Source of the DNA: Zhengitettix transpicula
Lineage: Eukaryota > Arthropoda > Insecta > Orthoptera > Tetrigidae
Reading direction: 5' to 3'
DNA: 64,000 nt
Assembly (NCBI GenBank): GCA_037074705.1
Contig: CM073590.1
Location: forward strand, 179,629,246-179,693,245
Both the position numbers and the translations under genes were made by a program. Shown one piece after another: positions 28,801-42,835 of the stretch. Each line of letters begins with the position of its first letter. Position 1 is the stretch's first letter. The notes under the pieces are model-generated. The model saw only the letters and a program-made list of their open reading frames with translations, had not been told where the DNA came from and did not search any database.

Positions 28801-31800
28801 AAGTAGTTATATTTCGAGTCAAAATTATATTTTGACAGTCATGTAATTGTTAATTAGAAGACATGACAACAATTTATCAACATTAGTGCAATTTTTTCAG
28901 GAATATCAATTTAAAGAAATTCACAGATATTGTTAAATTGATTTCATCTTTAGTATTAACAGATACATATCGAAGGAAACTTTAGTTTTCATAAATATAC
29001 GTTGCATTAAAGATCGTATCGGTCCTACGATTGAATCAGTAAAGCAATTTTAACTTAAGTGGGAATTGAACATTTGATTTTCCTTATATCAGTAAATATT
29101 CATTCTATAATTGCAATAAGATTGTGCTTCTGGTGGTTTTAAGCCTCTTTCGATTTTTACACATTTTCCTCTTCCCAAAATTAAATAAAATTTCGTCCTA
29201 AGTATATTAAGTCAAAATAATCGAAAATGTTTATTGATAAATATCCATTCATATTTGATAATTCATACTAAATATTTCTAAATACTTACTTAAAATTCAT
29301 TTTATTCTGGCTTATAGAAAGAAAAAGATAGTTATGAACGTAAACTTCTGTGTACCTGCATAGAAGAATTGAGTTATCCAAAACGACAGTTTCTTTTCTA
29401 ATAGCGTTGCTTCTTCTCATATCATACCTTTGTTTACCTCGAAGCTATATATTTAATGTATTGACACTGCACAAAAAATTATATTATGTATTTTAATAAC
29501 TAATGACGTAATACTTGTATGGCATAAACCATTCTCTAAACTCTCTACATTGAAATAAGTGCTGATTTCCAGGATATTACAACACATGGAATCACTTTCC
29601 ATTACATTTTAAAATAGCTTGAAATGGGCTATAATGACAAATTATAATCTATTTTTATGATAATATCAAAAATTGCTGAGTAGCTGTTTGTTAATTAAAA
29701 AAACGTTCACTGAAATAACGAGTAAAACTTAAGTAAAATATTGTGAAGAAAAATTTACTCCAAATAAAAAAAAACCTTTCAGGTCTGGATAATCCTATGA
29801 TAATATAAATTACTTATTAAGCTAATTATTATTACAAATTATATCAAGAGTCGTACTGTGACGTATCAATAACTGAAAATTAGTCTTAATCTCACACATT
29901 AATTATAATCCTCTCTGCAACCCTGAACTTCGTTTAACTTTTACGCTCTTAATGTATAGATTTTTTAAAAACAAAGTTTTATCTCAGGAGAGTACCTAAA
30001 TACAGACCGAATAAATATATATTGACTATATCAATATAGCTTAGAACTCAGATCGACAGAAGTACATACAAACAAGTTTACAATTCATGCCTTTTAAGAC
30101 AAATATTAAATTCAATAAACCGTTAAAAATATAAATTGATTTCGAAAACTGGCAAATAATGTAGAGACAAAGGTTTCTCTATGGGGTATACTAAAGAAAA
30201 GGTGGTAAGTAAAACTCTCCCTCTGATGGAAGGCGATGAAGAGTCGATATTTTTAGTCACGTCCCGTCTACATTATTAAATGGCACGTTAAAAATTAAAA
30301 TTTGATTGTAAGTAAGGCACGTTTTTCATTCGACTAATGAAAAGAAACGCCGCAAATGGGTTTATTAGATAAGAGACCGGTAAAAGCATCATTTAGAAGA
30401 ACGTCAAAATAACGGTTCGTTATTGTGGAACTATTCGATCAATATTGGCAACTTTAGGCGCTTTGTTGAGTCGTTAAGCTAATGAAGGTAACCGTTGGTG
30501 CGTCAGTAATTTCCTATTTGGCCTTTGGCGTTCATTTGCCTGGCTGAACTGGCGGAGTGTGGCTCCTATATTCACACCGCCACAGTCTACGAGCATTATT
30601 GTACAGAACGATGTAATTAATTATTCATCGGGAAATAATATAACTACATATATTTGATTTGGTGAACTTATGGCCTAACATCATTTAGATCTCCGGCAAA
30701 CCCTGCATAGCGAATGATACTTAATGACATTACATTTTTCATCTTTACTACTGTCACTCCAATTCCTCACTATTCTCGCATTTTTATCAGCATAACCCGT
30801 CTTAGTTTAATGCATTTTTATCCATGTATCCACCTGACTGTGGATCAAAAATTGGCCGGTTAAATGTCCGTACTTGTTCTTTCTGTATTAAAAATATTCT
30901 TTTTAGTTCCACCTTTCTTGTATTGAGTAACTAACCATATTATTGGCCTTACGGTTTCAAAAACCTAATTAATGAATCGTGTTTGACATCTTTTGGATAT
31001 CAGAGCGACTTCCACCTTAACGTGTAATGTTAAAACAAATTATGTACAGAGGGGCCCAAAAAAATGTATCCACTGGTTAACAGTCCATAACTTGCAAACT
31101 TATTGACGAAGTTGTCTCATTTTTGGTAGTGTAATAATTTGTAGTTCCGCCAATCGCCACACAAGCGTTTCATTGCGTTGTTTGGTTTTGTCAGATGACA
31201 GTCGCCAGTGTTTTATTGTTAGTTGTACCCTGTTACTCGAGTAAACATGGCTGGCGTAAGGCTTACATTTGATGACAGGAAGTCTGTAAGTACGAAAATA
31301 TTAATGAGGTTCAACGGCAATGGCGAAATGTGTATCAAACAGAGCCACCGACACGTTTAACGATTCGTCGCATTCGAGACAAATTTGAAGCCGAAGGCTG
31401 TGTTAAAGATGCACACAAACAACGATCTGGACGACATGTAACAATAACAGCTCGCATCATGTGTTACAACAATTCACCCGCACACCAAAGAAATCTGTGT
31501 GTCCGTGAAACTGGAGTGAGTCGCTCAAGTGTTCAGCAAAGTGGAACGCAATGAACGAGGACGATCCAGATGGAGTACAGCGAGTCGTTTAATAACATGG
31601 TGCGATCGATGAAGAGTTTGCAGAGATGATTGTGTGGTCTGATGAGGCACAGTTCAAACTCAATGGTACAGTAAATCGCCACAATTGCATCCAAACGTCC
31701 ATGTAGACTAAGTCCAGGAGTAAATGTGTGGTGTGGGTTGTCTTACCGGGGCCATTCTTCTTTGACGGTACAGTTACCGGTGAGTTGTACCTTCAGAAGC

Positions 31801-34800
31801 TTCAAACATGCCATCCAACCATCCTGCCATCCAAGACTCGTATGGAGACGAAAGATTTTACTTTCAACAAGATGGTGCCCCAGCCCACTACCACAATCGT
31901 GTTAGGGCTTATCTCGACAAAAATCTACCAGAAAGATGGATAGCCCGTAGAGGTGCCACCACGTTCCCCAGACTTAACTCTCTGGACTTTTACCTGTGGG
32001 GGACACTGAACGACGTCGTTTATCGACAAAAGCCACGCACATTGGATGAACTTGGAGAATCCATCTTACATTCATGTGCAAATATCCAACTGAACACGTT
32101 GCAGTCGGTAGTTCGTGCTGCAGTTCGGCGACATCGTTTGTGTGTGGATGTTAATGGTGACCATTTCGAACACCTACAGTGATATCTTTAAGTTGGACTT
32201 GAAGAGCTACACTTTCACCAAAAATGAGACAACTCCGTCAATTAGTTTGCAAGTTATGGACTGTTAACCAGTGGATACATTTTTTTGGGCCCCTCTGTAT
32301 TTAATTTCGGTTTAAAAAAATGACATTCATTTTAAATGATATTACTTAACATGCCGCTAAAATCCAATCAGAAGACCATTGATTATCTGAAAATTGCATT
32401 GCAAATTTAACCTTTATTTTGTAGATCCATAAACAAAGATTTTCCGTTTCAATTCTAAAACATTACCTAATTTCTGAGTTGAAGTGATCAATAGATACAA
32501 TTGCATCAAGTACTTATTTGAATTCCCCTGCTTTAATGGATAAAATTTCACTATTTGATTTTCAGTCCTGTACTATGTATACGATGACTTTTTAATTCAT
32601 GACAATCTATGTTTTATGCTGAAACTTATTTTAGTTTCCGTGTAAATGTAAAGTTTTATCTATTCTTAAATATTTTCTTCTCTGAAACATTAATACGGAA
32701 ACTATGCTTCTGCATTCTTTACACGTTAATCTTGATTTTCCAGTATTATAGATATAGCATTAAATCCACGCAAATTTCGAAAATATTTCCACTGCATAAT
32801 ATAATAACCAACTAACTGATTTTATTTCAAATATATTCTCTCGTGAATTGATTAAAACGTACCAGTTCAGTTTGCCAATGTTATTTAAAAATGTTGCTAT
32901 AATAATGTTCGCTCATTTCTTTTAATTTCAAATTTTGCATATAATATGAATGAATAAAAACAAGCATTTTACTGTTCTCAGCTAGAGTACAAATGCGCAT
33001 GCGTAAAGTTAGCAGGCTTACGTACTGGTAGCACTAGCTGCCGCACTCGGAGGACTTCTCTGAGCAGCAGACCAATGTACTCCAGCTGGCGCCTGGAGAA
33101 CTGACTGGCGCTGAAGTAGTGACGTCGAGTAGCCTGGGGCCCGAGGCTGCGAAGTACGTCTTCCCACCGAGAAGAAAGAGCTTCTTCCAGACGCGCTCGC
33201 CACTGCCGCCTGCGAAACAAACATACTAATAAAGTGTATCAGTTGCTATATGTAATATTTCTGAAAGAAAACTATAAAATTACATATTCTAAAATAATAA
33301 TATTTTAATTTTTATTGTAGCATTTTTCAATATAAGTTTCTGTATAAGTTTAAAATGTATGCAAAAACAGGAATCACATACAAGCCCAGCCCATTTGAAC
33401 CCGAATTTAAGTCCGACTTTATCAAGTTATATGTGGAAATCATATGCAAAGAACGTTGAGAATGCCATACATACAGTGGCGTAGCTAGGGGAGGGCGCAG
33501 CATATAAGAGGGCGCCAAATGACGTAACACGCCTTCCCGACTCATCGACAATACATTTTTTACATTGTCGATGAAAATTTCTGTCCCTCACTCTCGACAT
33601 ATGTGCTGTCTTCTATCAACTACGTAACATTGTGGGGTCTAATCACAGACGACTAGCTATTTTTTTTGCGGGGATGTTGGCAGGCAGTTCTAACATTAGA
33701 AATATCTCTTTGAACGATCTTACCATAGGAAGAGTTAATAAATTTCAGTACTTAGGTCTGATACTTCCTAGTGACAATAACAGCTCCATAGAAGTTAATC
33801 ACAGAATAAACCAAGGCAATAAAAGCTATTATAGCTTAAAAAAATTAATGTTGTCCAAAAATATAAAAAGACACTCTAAAATAAAAATATACACAACCCT
33901 AGTAAAACCTGTAGTCCTGTATGGGTGTGAGAAATGGACACTAACTAAGGCCGACGAAGAAAAATTGAAAATATCTGAAAGGACGATACTGAGGAAAATT
34001 TATGGTCCAAGCTGTGTTGACGGAATATGGAGAATAAAATACAACGACGAGTTATACAGACTATACAAAAATACTACCATAGTACTCACCTCAAAAATAT
34101 GTAGGCTGAAATGGTTAGGACACGTGAAAAGGATGGAAGAAGCTAACCTTCACAAAGGTAGAAGGAAATAGAAGAAAAGGAAGGCCCAAGTTACGATTGC
34201 TGGACGGAGCCTTGACATTAAAAGTTAAAGCATGGTGGATAGAGACGCAAGATAGGAATAGATGGAGGCTAAGGCTCACAAAGGACTGTAACGCCGGTCA
34301 AGAAGAAGAAGTAGCGCAAGAAAGACGGCGCTGATAGATATTCTGCAGCAGAACTGTTAGAACGTGGAACTGTTTGAATGTATTTACAGTCTCACAGTTC
34401 TTCATATTATCGGGATAGTTATGGGAGAACGGAAAAGCGAAACGGAGAATTGAGAATAGGAAATAGGAAATTATTAGGGTTCGTGAATGCCTTGGGACTC
34501 AATTTCTGAGACTAGAAATGTATGTAGAACACAACACTTGAATAAAATTTAATGAAGATAAAGAATATGGAAAGATCAGAGCCAACCATCTTGGTCGAGC
34601 GTCGAAGAGCGACTCTCCCGATTTCCTAGAGCTTTCCGAGAAGTGGGATCCAATAGTAATTACAAAATGTCCCCCAAAAGTTAAAACATAGTCAGAATTT
34701 TCTGACGCCTTGCTTTCACACGCCAGAGACTAAATGTTAGGAGACACTGCATACAATTTCAGATGAGGTAAGCCGTCATCCGGTGTCGTCTTATACTTAT

Positions 34801-37800
34801 CCTCGCCGAAGAAATACAAATTTACAAGAATTTAATGATGATCTTAAAATATCAGTACAACAGCATCAAACTATTTTAATTACGTAAAGGAATGGCAAGG
34901 TGAGCGCATCGAGAAAGACGACAGGGGCGCCTGGAGAAAACAACAGGCAGGCAGCCACATTACAGACAGACATATATATATTTGTTCGACTAAGGTGTCG
35001 GTAAAACAACTTGATAAGGGATGTTTAATACCCTTTTAAAAAAAATACTTTCCCATTGCATTTCAGGAAACAGTAGGGGGGGGGGGACGAGAAATCTTCA
35101 GTTATCCCCGGGCGCTGAAAACCCTAGCTACGCCTCTACATACATAGTGAAATTCCACAGAAAGTAAAAAAACATATATTGGCTGAAAAATCTCTTCATT
35201 GAGGTGCAATTGTTAGGTTTTTTTTATTTTCGTGTATTTTCTCATTCATTGTCACGCGTAATCTTACCACAAATTACAGTTGTATGGTTTAATGACCAGA
35301 TCTGTACGAAATTATGGTAAACCTGAAATAAAAGGTTAAAAATGGGCTCTATATGAGTCGACACCAGTGAAAGGAAATAAATTGTAATAATAGTGTTGAG
35401 GAGCCGGAAGGATGTCGTCAGCTATGGAAATTAGAAAGAAATTCGATGCCGTATCACGGCGTGAGGCTTCTAGAATGGGTCTGAAATGAAATAAATTAAA
35501 AGGACATCGACAACTCATAATTGGTCCTATCGAATTATCTACTTCTTTTACTCCAGCAACATTAGTTAAGAAAGATTCTTCCCTCACTTTATATATATGA
35601 TTTAGGCGCAATAAAAAATTTGTTCCTGTAAACTGACACGTGTCTTTATTATAACGAGCCTACATCTGCAGTAGGAGAAAGTGAACGTTCAAATCTATAT
35701 AAATTAGGAGAACTACAGGCAAAAAAAGAACCATAAAGTCGACATAAATATTCGTAAAGAGTCGTTAAGGAATGTATACGTGTAAATAGTTGTAACCTGT
35801 CGGTAAATAGTTTGTAAACAGTTGAAACAGATACTCAGTACAAGTGTCAGGAATCTGACCGCCTTATTTGATTTCAACCAGTCCGCAAGCTCGGACAATA
35901 TTTTATTAAATCATAACATTTTCCGTCAAGAAAAAGTTTTTATCTTATTTCCCTGGTACGGTTACGACGTTTCTTAACCTACCTGATATTTTCTGGTTAC
36001 CCAGTAGTTATTTGATGTCGACTCTCACTTCGCCAATCGCAGAAATAATTTCTCTAATATTAAAATGAAAAATTTACTACTGATTGAAAATTAATAATAA
36101 GACAGCCAAATACAGACAAAAAGCGTGATGATTTAAATACCATACAGCGTTTCTGGAAGACTTGTTCCTCCAGGCAGGAGCAGAAAAGACGCAAGAGTCT
36201 AGAGCGACACAACTGCACTTGTCAGTTAACAAACTCAAAAGCCAAGAAAATGCAACGGTAATGGGCATGCAGAATGGTTATGTAACCATAAGAGATCGTA
36301 GCAACTGTTGAGTTTCATAGTGTTTGTACATTAATTGCTGTTATGTTGGATTGAATGTGAAGTATCTCTGAAATAATTTTGGAATTGCACCTGGTGTCGA
36401 GGTCTAAAAAAATCTTAGCATTTTGCCAATCAAATGAATGAATTAAATGTTTGGAGACTACAGATTGCTTGTAGTTTGAAAGTTTGATATTAGACTTTGA
36501 CACTGGTATTAAGGGAACGTTTTGTTTGTCCTATGTAGCAGGAATTACAATTAGAGCAAGAGATTTTGTAAACTGCACAACGTTAGCTGTAGGTGTCAAG
36601 TCGGTCCTTGTTTTTTTTAATCAAGAAGGAAAGAGTATTAGTTGCTTATGGATATTTGTATATGTATTTGGCTAACATTATTATTTTAATTCCTCTAATA
36701 TTAACCAAAAACTGTCATAGCGAAAACATGTTTTATATTATAAAAAAATTGATCCAATTAGATCCTAACTCATCCAAGTCCTCCTCGTCGGGCTCCGGCT
36801 GGAAAGTTTGAGGCAAAGACTCTTGGTGCAGGTGCTTGATGAAAGTCTCCAGCACCTCTGCGTCGGCCAGGTAGTCCTCCTCGGAGTGGTTCCTGCCGGA
36901 GGAAGCTGCGTGCAGCATCACGTTGCAGCGGGGGAAGAAGTAAGAGCGATGTCTCTGCGAGCGCAAAGCCGTCACCAGAGTGTCGAGCAGACGCAACACG
37001 TGCGAGGACAACGTCTCCGACGCCCAATCCTCGTCCCGCTCCAGGGAGAACCACAGCAGAGTCCGCAACATGTAGCGGCTCACCACAGTCAGAGACATCT
37101 GCACATGACAAACAGAATCGAAGCGTGACAGTAATACTGGCTTAGTGATTCTCACCACAAACAAATATCTATTTAATATTAGGAAAATTATAATTCACTT
37201 CAATGCATATTTGTGATTCGAAAAATGCATTTTATTTAAACGAAGGATCAATGATAATTTTTTTCATATAAGCATATATATTTCGAAAATTTATTTAACT
37301 ACAGAAATTAATGTTACTATAAGTAGCACGATAAATCGGCCTTTGGTAAAAATTATAATTATATTTAATAGTAGCTGAGTGCTCGGCGTTGCCCATGTAC
37401 TTATTTATATAAACCTGAAAAAGTATTACGTTCTATATCTTTAGTCAAGAAGTGATAACCTAAATCTAACTATTCCGAGTTCCATACGTACTTTCGACCG
37501 ATAGTGCATGAATAGAACAGCTGTAAAATACTTTGAAATTTATTGCGTCAGTACCAACAAACATACCTTTAGCAATAGATTACTTAAATTTACTCCTTGA
37601 GTATTGCACGATATAATTGTCCCTCAGTTTTCAGACATTACTAAAGATTAATTTTATGAAAATGTTAGATACATTCACAATGTAAACAAATGGACGCCAA
37701 ATTAGAGTAATTAAAATTGGACGAAAATTAACTTACACTTTCCGTAAGGATCGAAATTTTTTTTATTTTTTTTATTATCACTCAATGGAGTATTACTGGA

Positions 37801-40800
37801 TAAAATTATACTTTTTATTATATTAAAATATTTCTGCTTCATTACAGAAAAATGGACCTATTTCCTTTTGTCGTCGCGTAGTAACGTCTCTCACTCGCGT
37901 GACGTCATGGTATCTCGGCGCGTAGTAATTTATCACTTAATGAACACGTTTTTTAATTATAATTCTTTTCTCATTTATGCTAAGGGTTTCTTACCCCCAC
38001 AGTACCGTTTCTCGAGTTTTGAAGAATATGTGTACCAATTTTTGTTGCATTTTGTCCGCGCAATAAGAAATTAACGTAAATGCATGCAAATATTATGTAC
38101 ATACAAATATACATACACTTTTATTATCTAGATTTTATGTATTATGAAATGTTGTCCAAGTTATGACTGTTTGTGGTCTGCCGAGAGTGAAGTAGCACGA
38201 GCTGATGAATGTAAACAAGACCATAAACACCAGGATTGATGAATTTCGATAAAGCCACTAAATTTTGATTGCCGGAAAATTTTCAATGGGGTTCAGGTCA
38301 CAGCACATACCTAATTTTCGAAAATTACACAAAGGATAAATTGAGATCACCTAAGGACGACAGAGGACTCAGGGCGCTCGGAGTATATCAAATTCAGTGT
38401 GAAAGTGGCCTCCGATATTTTGGGAAGGCAGAATACGTAAACACTGGAGGTCGTTGAGGCTCCTCCAACTGACAAAATCTACCCTTACTGACCATTATAT
38501 ATCAAATGAACGTAAAGTTCAATTTGCGTCGTTTTGGGACAATGTGGAAATAAGGAACATGGACCACCTGATAAACAGAGACACTGATTTCCAATTCAGT
38601 GATGCTTAGACGACATTGATTAACCAGCTATGCGACGAAGGGCAACTGACCCGTTTGCTAAACGCCCACGCGTCTCAGGAGAGGCCAGACGTTGGTGGCC
38701 ATCCAGTACCAGGCGATGTGTATATTATTAAGAAGCTATTAGTGAAGTGGTGTACCTAGTCTCCGGGGTTACACGTGATAAACAAGTAAGAAGTTGGATT
38801 CGTCGCTTACGAGACGTTGAATTAGCCATTTTCACAACGGAAACGACTTTATAGTCACAAAATGATGACAGAGAAAATCATAGAAACTCTGCTACCTGAA
38901 ATTACCCTGTTGGAAACCCATCAAATTTTTGTTAATTCTCTTCACTGGAAAAGCCTTGTATCTTTAATACTCGTAATAAAAACTGAGGTGATAACTTAAC
39001 TCGTTAATCAGTTGTGACTATATGCCATTTTATCATCTACAAGTTTGTTTAGCAAGCGTCACGAACTGGTGTTTTTTCAAGGACCACGTATAACGGCCCA
39101 TCGTCTCAAGAAAACAAAGGGACCATACTACGCCTGCATTCGAAATTATATATCATACCAGAGTGTGTTTAAAGCTTGTTTGCAAGCCTGATACAACGGA
39201 CGAGGCCGTTCCTATTTCAAAAGCGAGTAAATAGAACCGACCATGAATTTGACATTTCAGTACTTGATTGCGCGAACGAGCTGTGCGTCTGCTGATATTG
39301 ACTTGCATCTGTAATGGCTTTCCAGTAACTAAAGTTGTAATCGCGAAATAATTGCTTTTTCTAGCCGAAATCGATAAGCAGGCAACTGTTGCCTTCGTGG
39401 AAAGGGTCGCAGCGTCGGAAGCAATCACACTTTCTCATCCCGGTAACCAGAATCCCACACCAATAATCCAACCAACACTGTCAGAATTCTTCTTCATAAT
39501 TGTATCATCTTTCCAAAGCCAACTGCTACAATCTTCCAACACCAACCTAACTTTCAATATTACGCTGCAGTGTCCCCCGTTACAATCGCTTGGAGAACAT
39601 TCTCACTAGGCTTTTCAGACACTCCATTTCTCAACACAACTTAAAAACCAATGTTCGGAACCAAATTCATTTTCTTATTGAAGAAATTATTTGTTTTTTT
39701 TAATGAAAGGTTTATAATGGTCGCGTTAACAACTTGGCCATTGGCGACCCATAAATAAATTACAAATATTGCTTATTTACATAAGTATGCAGTGATTCAC
39801 ATTGATTCTAATAATATACATACAATGGAACAGTTTGAAAGAATGGTTATACATTTCAAATGTGGGTTTCTTACATTTACATTTTACGATTCGCATTTGT
39901 TAATCATTTATCATAATAATTGGATAATTCAATATAAAATTATTTGTTGTTACATCTATCATATTTATTTCTTTGTAGCGTGCGTCTTTCATAATATTAA
40001 TTTCAAAACCTCTGAAAATAACTTCAAATAATTTATCAAATTCATCTCCAATTATGTACATTTTCTCATCTGTACTTTTAAGTAGATATTTTCCTCGTGG
40101 CTCCCCTTCATTCAATGAAACAACTTTTTTCTTTATCTTTTACGTTTACTAAATTAAAGCTTGTCTGCCCCATTGATTCACTTGTAGGACCCACGCCAAA
40201 CAAAAATTGTTTAACACTTTAAATAGAAAATGAAATTAGATATAACGCCAATATTAAAGAACGTGTTTATCTTCGACGTAAAAAAAGCATAAATATTGAA
40301 TATTTGAAGAAGAAATATGCAAAGCAATAATATTATTATGGGATTATTTTCCGTGGTGATTGTAAAATATTACGTGAATACCTCCGTAACATTTTAATTG
40401 TACAACATTTACCATTCATTTAAGATATTTAAAACTCAAAGATCGAAGGCTTTCCCGGTGTATTTCTTGAAGATAAAGTTCTCGGGTTTCCACCCGGGTA
40501 ACACAGCGATTGTAACGCTGGCTGTGTTACCCGGGTGGAAACCCGAGAACTTTTTATTCATATTTAAAACTTTTTATGTTTTGAATTTTAGTTAAGAAAA
40601 TGAATATAAATCTGGGAGATGAATTCTTAAGTTTCGGGAAACTCGAGCACACAGAGGATATAGATAGTTTTTACCCATATAATAGATTCAATTAATTGAC
40701 CATTCATTGAGTTTACGCTACTCCAATGAATTTGCTCTCGCGACGTGAGAACATGAACTTCGATCTTCTTCTGTATATAACTCAAGAGGAAATCAACGGG

Positions 40801-42797
40801 TGATATTTTTACGCTGTGACTGGGAAAAAATTTAACGACTTTTCCTCTCGCTTTTAACCATAGATTAAAGCTCGTCAGTTCTTTCCTCATTTACGTCTTG
40901 CACGCTAATTAGGCTTATCTCTCATTTACTCAGCTTGGCCCTGGATTCTTCTAACATTTGTCATTCTCAGAGTCCTCTAAAAAAGTTCCCTTTTAGACGA
41001 TTCAGATAACTATCAAACCACTAAACTCATTAAGATTTTTGTCAATTTATATCAATCGAATAATGATATTTTCTTGAAAGTTTAATAGAAATTTAAAATT
41101 ATTTAACTAATTTTTATAATCACTTCAGCGGGTATTGTTGAAGCTCAGGCTAGTTTTGTGTCATGAGATTCCCAGGGCAATGTCGAGAGATGTTTCAGCA
41201 GGAAAAGGTTCGAAAAGAACACTACGGACCTATTTTTTTTTTTTTACAATTTCAAGGTCATGTGGTAAGGGAGGAGTTTTTAGTTTTTGAACAGCACGGT
41301 TTTGAGAGCTTTCGGAGTCGTGCGTGTCTACAGGGATTCGTCCCGTGAGTCTGCAGGCGCCAAGGGTCCACCGAGTTTCACATGCGTCCAGTTGAACACA
41401 AGTGACAGCTATAGTGCGCGGCACAATCGATGGTGGCCCAATTTAGTTTCCTTCTTTGCAGATGCTACCCCGTCCCCGTACACAGCCAATTAGTTTAAGT
41501 AAGCGCCTACAGCTTGACCTCATTATATCGTTGTAGTGTGTGCTACTCCGCGCCAAAGTGGCAACGTCAGACCTGTCTCTTGCCATCATTCCTGACCCTA
41601 CGCATTTCCTATTACTTCTCAACGATTTACCGTCGTGTTTGACAGGCAATTTGTATCCTGATGACTGGTAATCCTTTTCAAGGATGTGATATATGTAATA
41701 AGAATTCCTAGCCAATCATTTCGAAATTTATGTAGTTATGACTTTGCGATAAAATCGATACTTGAGTGTGTGAATCAGTTAACACATTACGGAGCATTGT
41801 GAATGAGTTAAATGGACTGAATTTCTACTGTATTGTTAAATAGGTTACTTTTATTATTACTGATTACCTCTTTAAAAATTAAATCAAACTAAAGGTAAAT
41901 TTCTTATAAGTCCCTGCGGGTCCAGTTATTTCTATTTTAATAATATTCTTTGTTCTTCAGTGGCACCAGGGATGGCAAACGTAAAAATGAAGATCAGAGA
42001 GAGATGAGCGATTGCAATATGTAGAAAAAAAAACAGATATACTAAATATTGACTGGGATTTTATAATTTTCGTTATAAATGAAATAAACGAGAAATTTTG
42101 TGATTATTTCGACCAGAAAATTGGTACAGAAACAAGAACTGAGACAAGAATATTACATTTTTAGGATGATAAGAAATTCGGCTGTTTCTATATTTGTGTG
42201 TTCAAGATGGAGAATGATGTTTAATCATCTACGATGGTCGTTAGAAAAATGATCGGCCTAAGACAGAAAAAAAATTAATTTTCACAAATATATTTTTCAA
42301 CGATGTCTACTTTAAATTAAATAAATAAGTTCACCGATTCCTTCCTCATAACTTCAGTATAAAACTATTTGTCAAACCCTTATCTATCTTCCTCGTTGTA
42401 ACCAAATCTTCGTCTAGAAAGCTATTTATTTGGATTTGGAACAGGAAATGATGACTTAGAATTAAATTAGGCGGATGTGGTTAATATAGAAACAGTTTAG
42501 CAGAAACACCTGGTGAGGTGTGAACCGATGCACTGTCGCAGCGAAAAACAACTATTTTCTTGCCCAAATGTGGATGTTTGGTCTTAACGGCTTCCTGAAA
42601 TTGCTCCAATGATTTCAGCGTGGTATACTCTGTTTTTGCCTTTTTTCCAGATATTCGATTAAAAGTATACTAAGAGCGTACAAATTCAAAATGTAATTCT
42701 CTTTAGCCACCTTCTACGGAGCACTTCCACACTCATCGATCCACTGTTTCGATTGTTTCTTCGACTCAGAACAGTAATAATGAGTTTAATACCGTTT

Positions 42798-42835
<38 letters not shown>

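Noticed and set aside
33018..33224. Alternative minus frame over exon 7
   Set aside because: It does not keep phase with exons 6 and 8; the 61-codon frame does.
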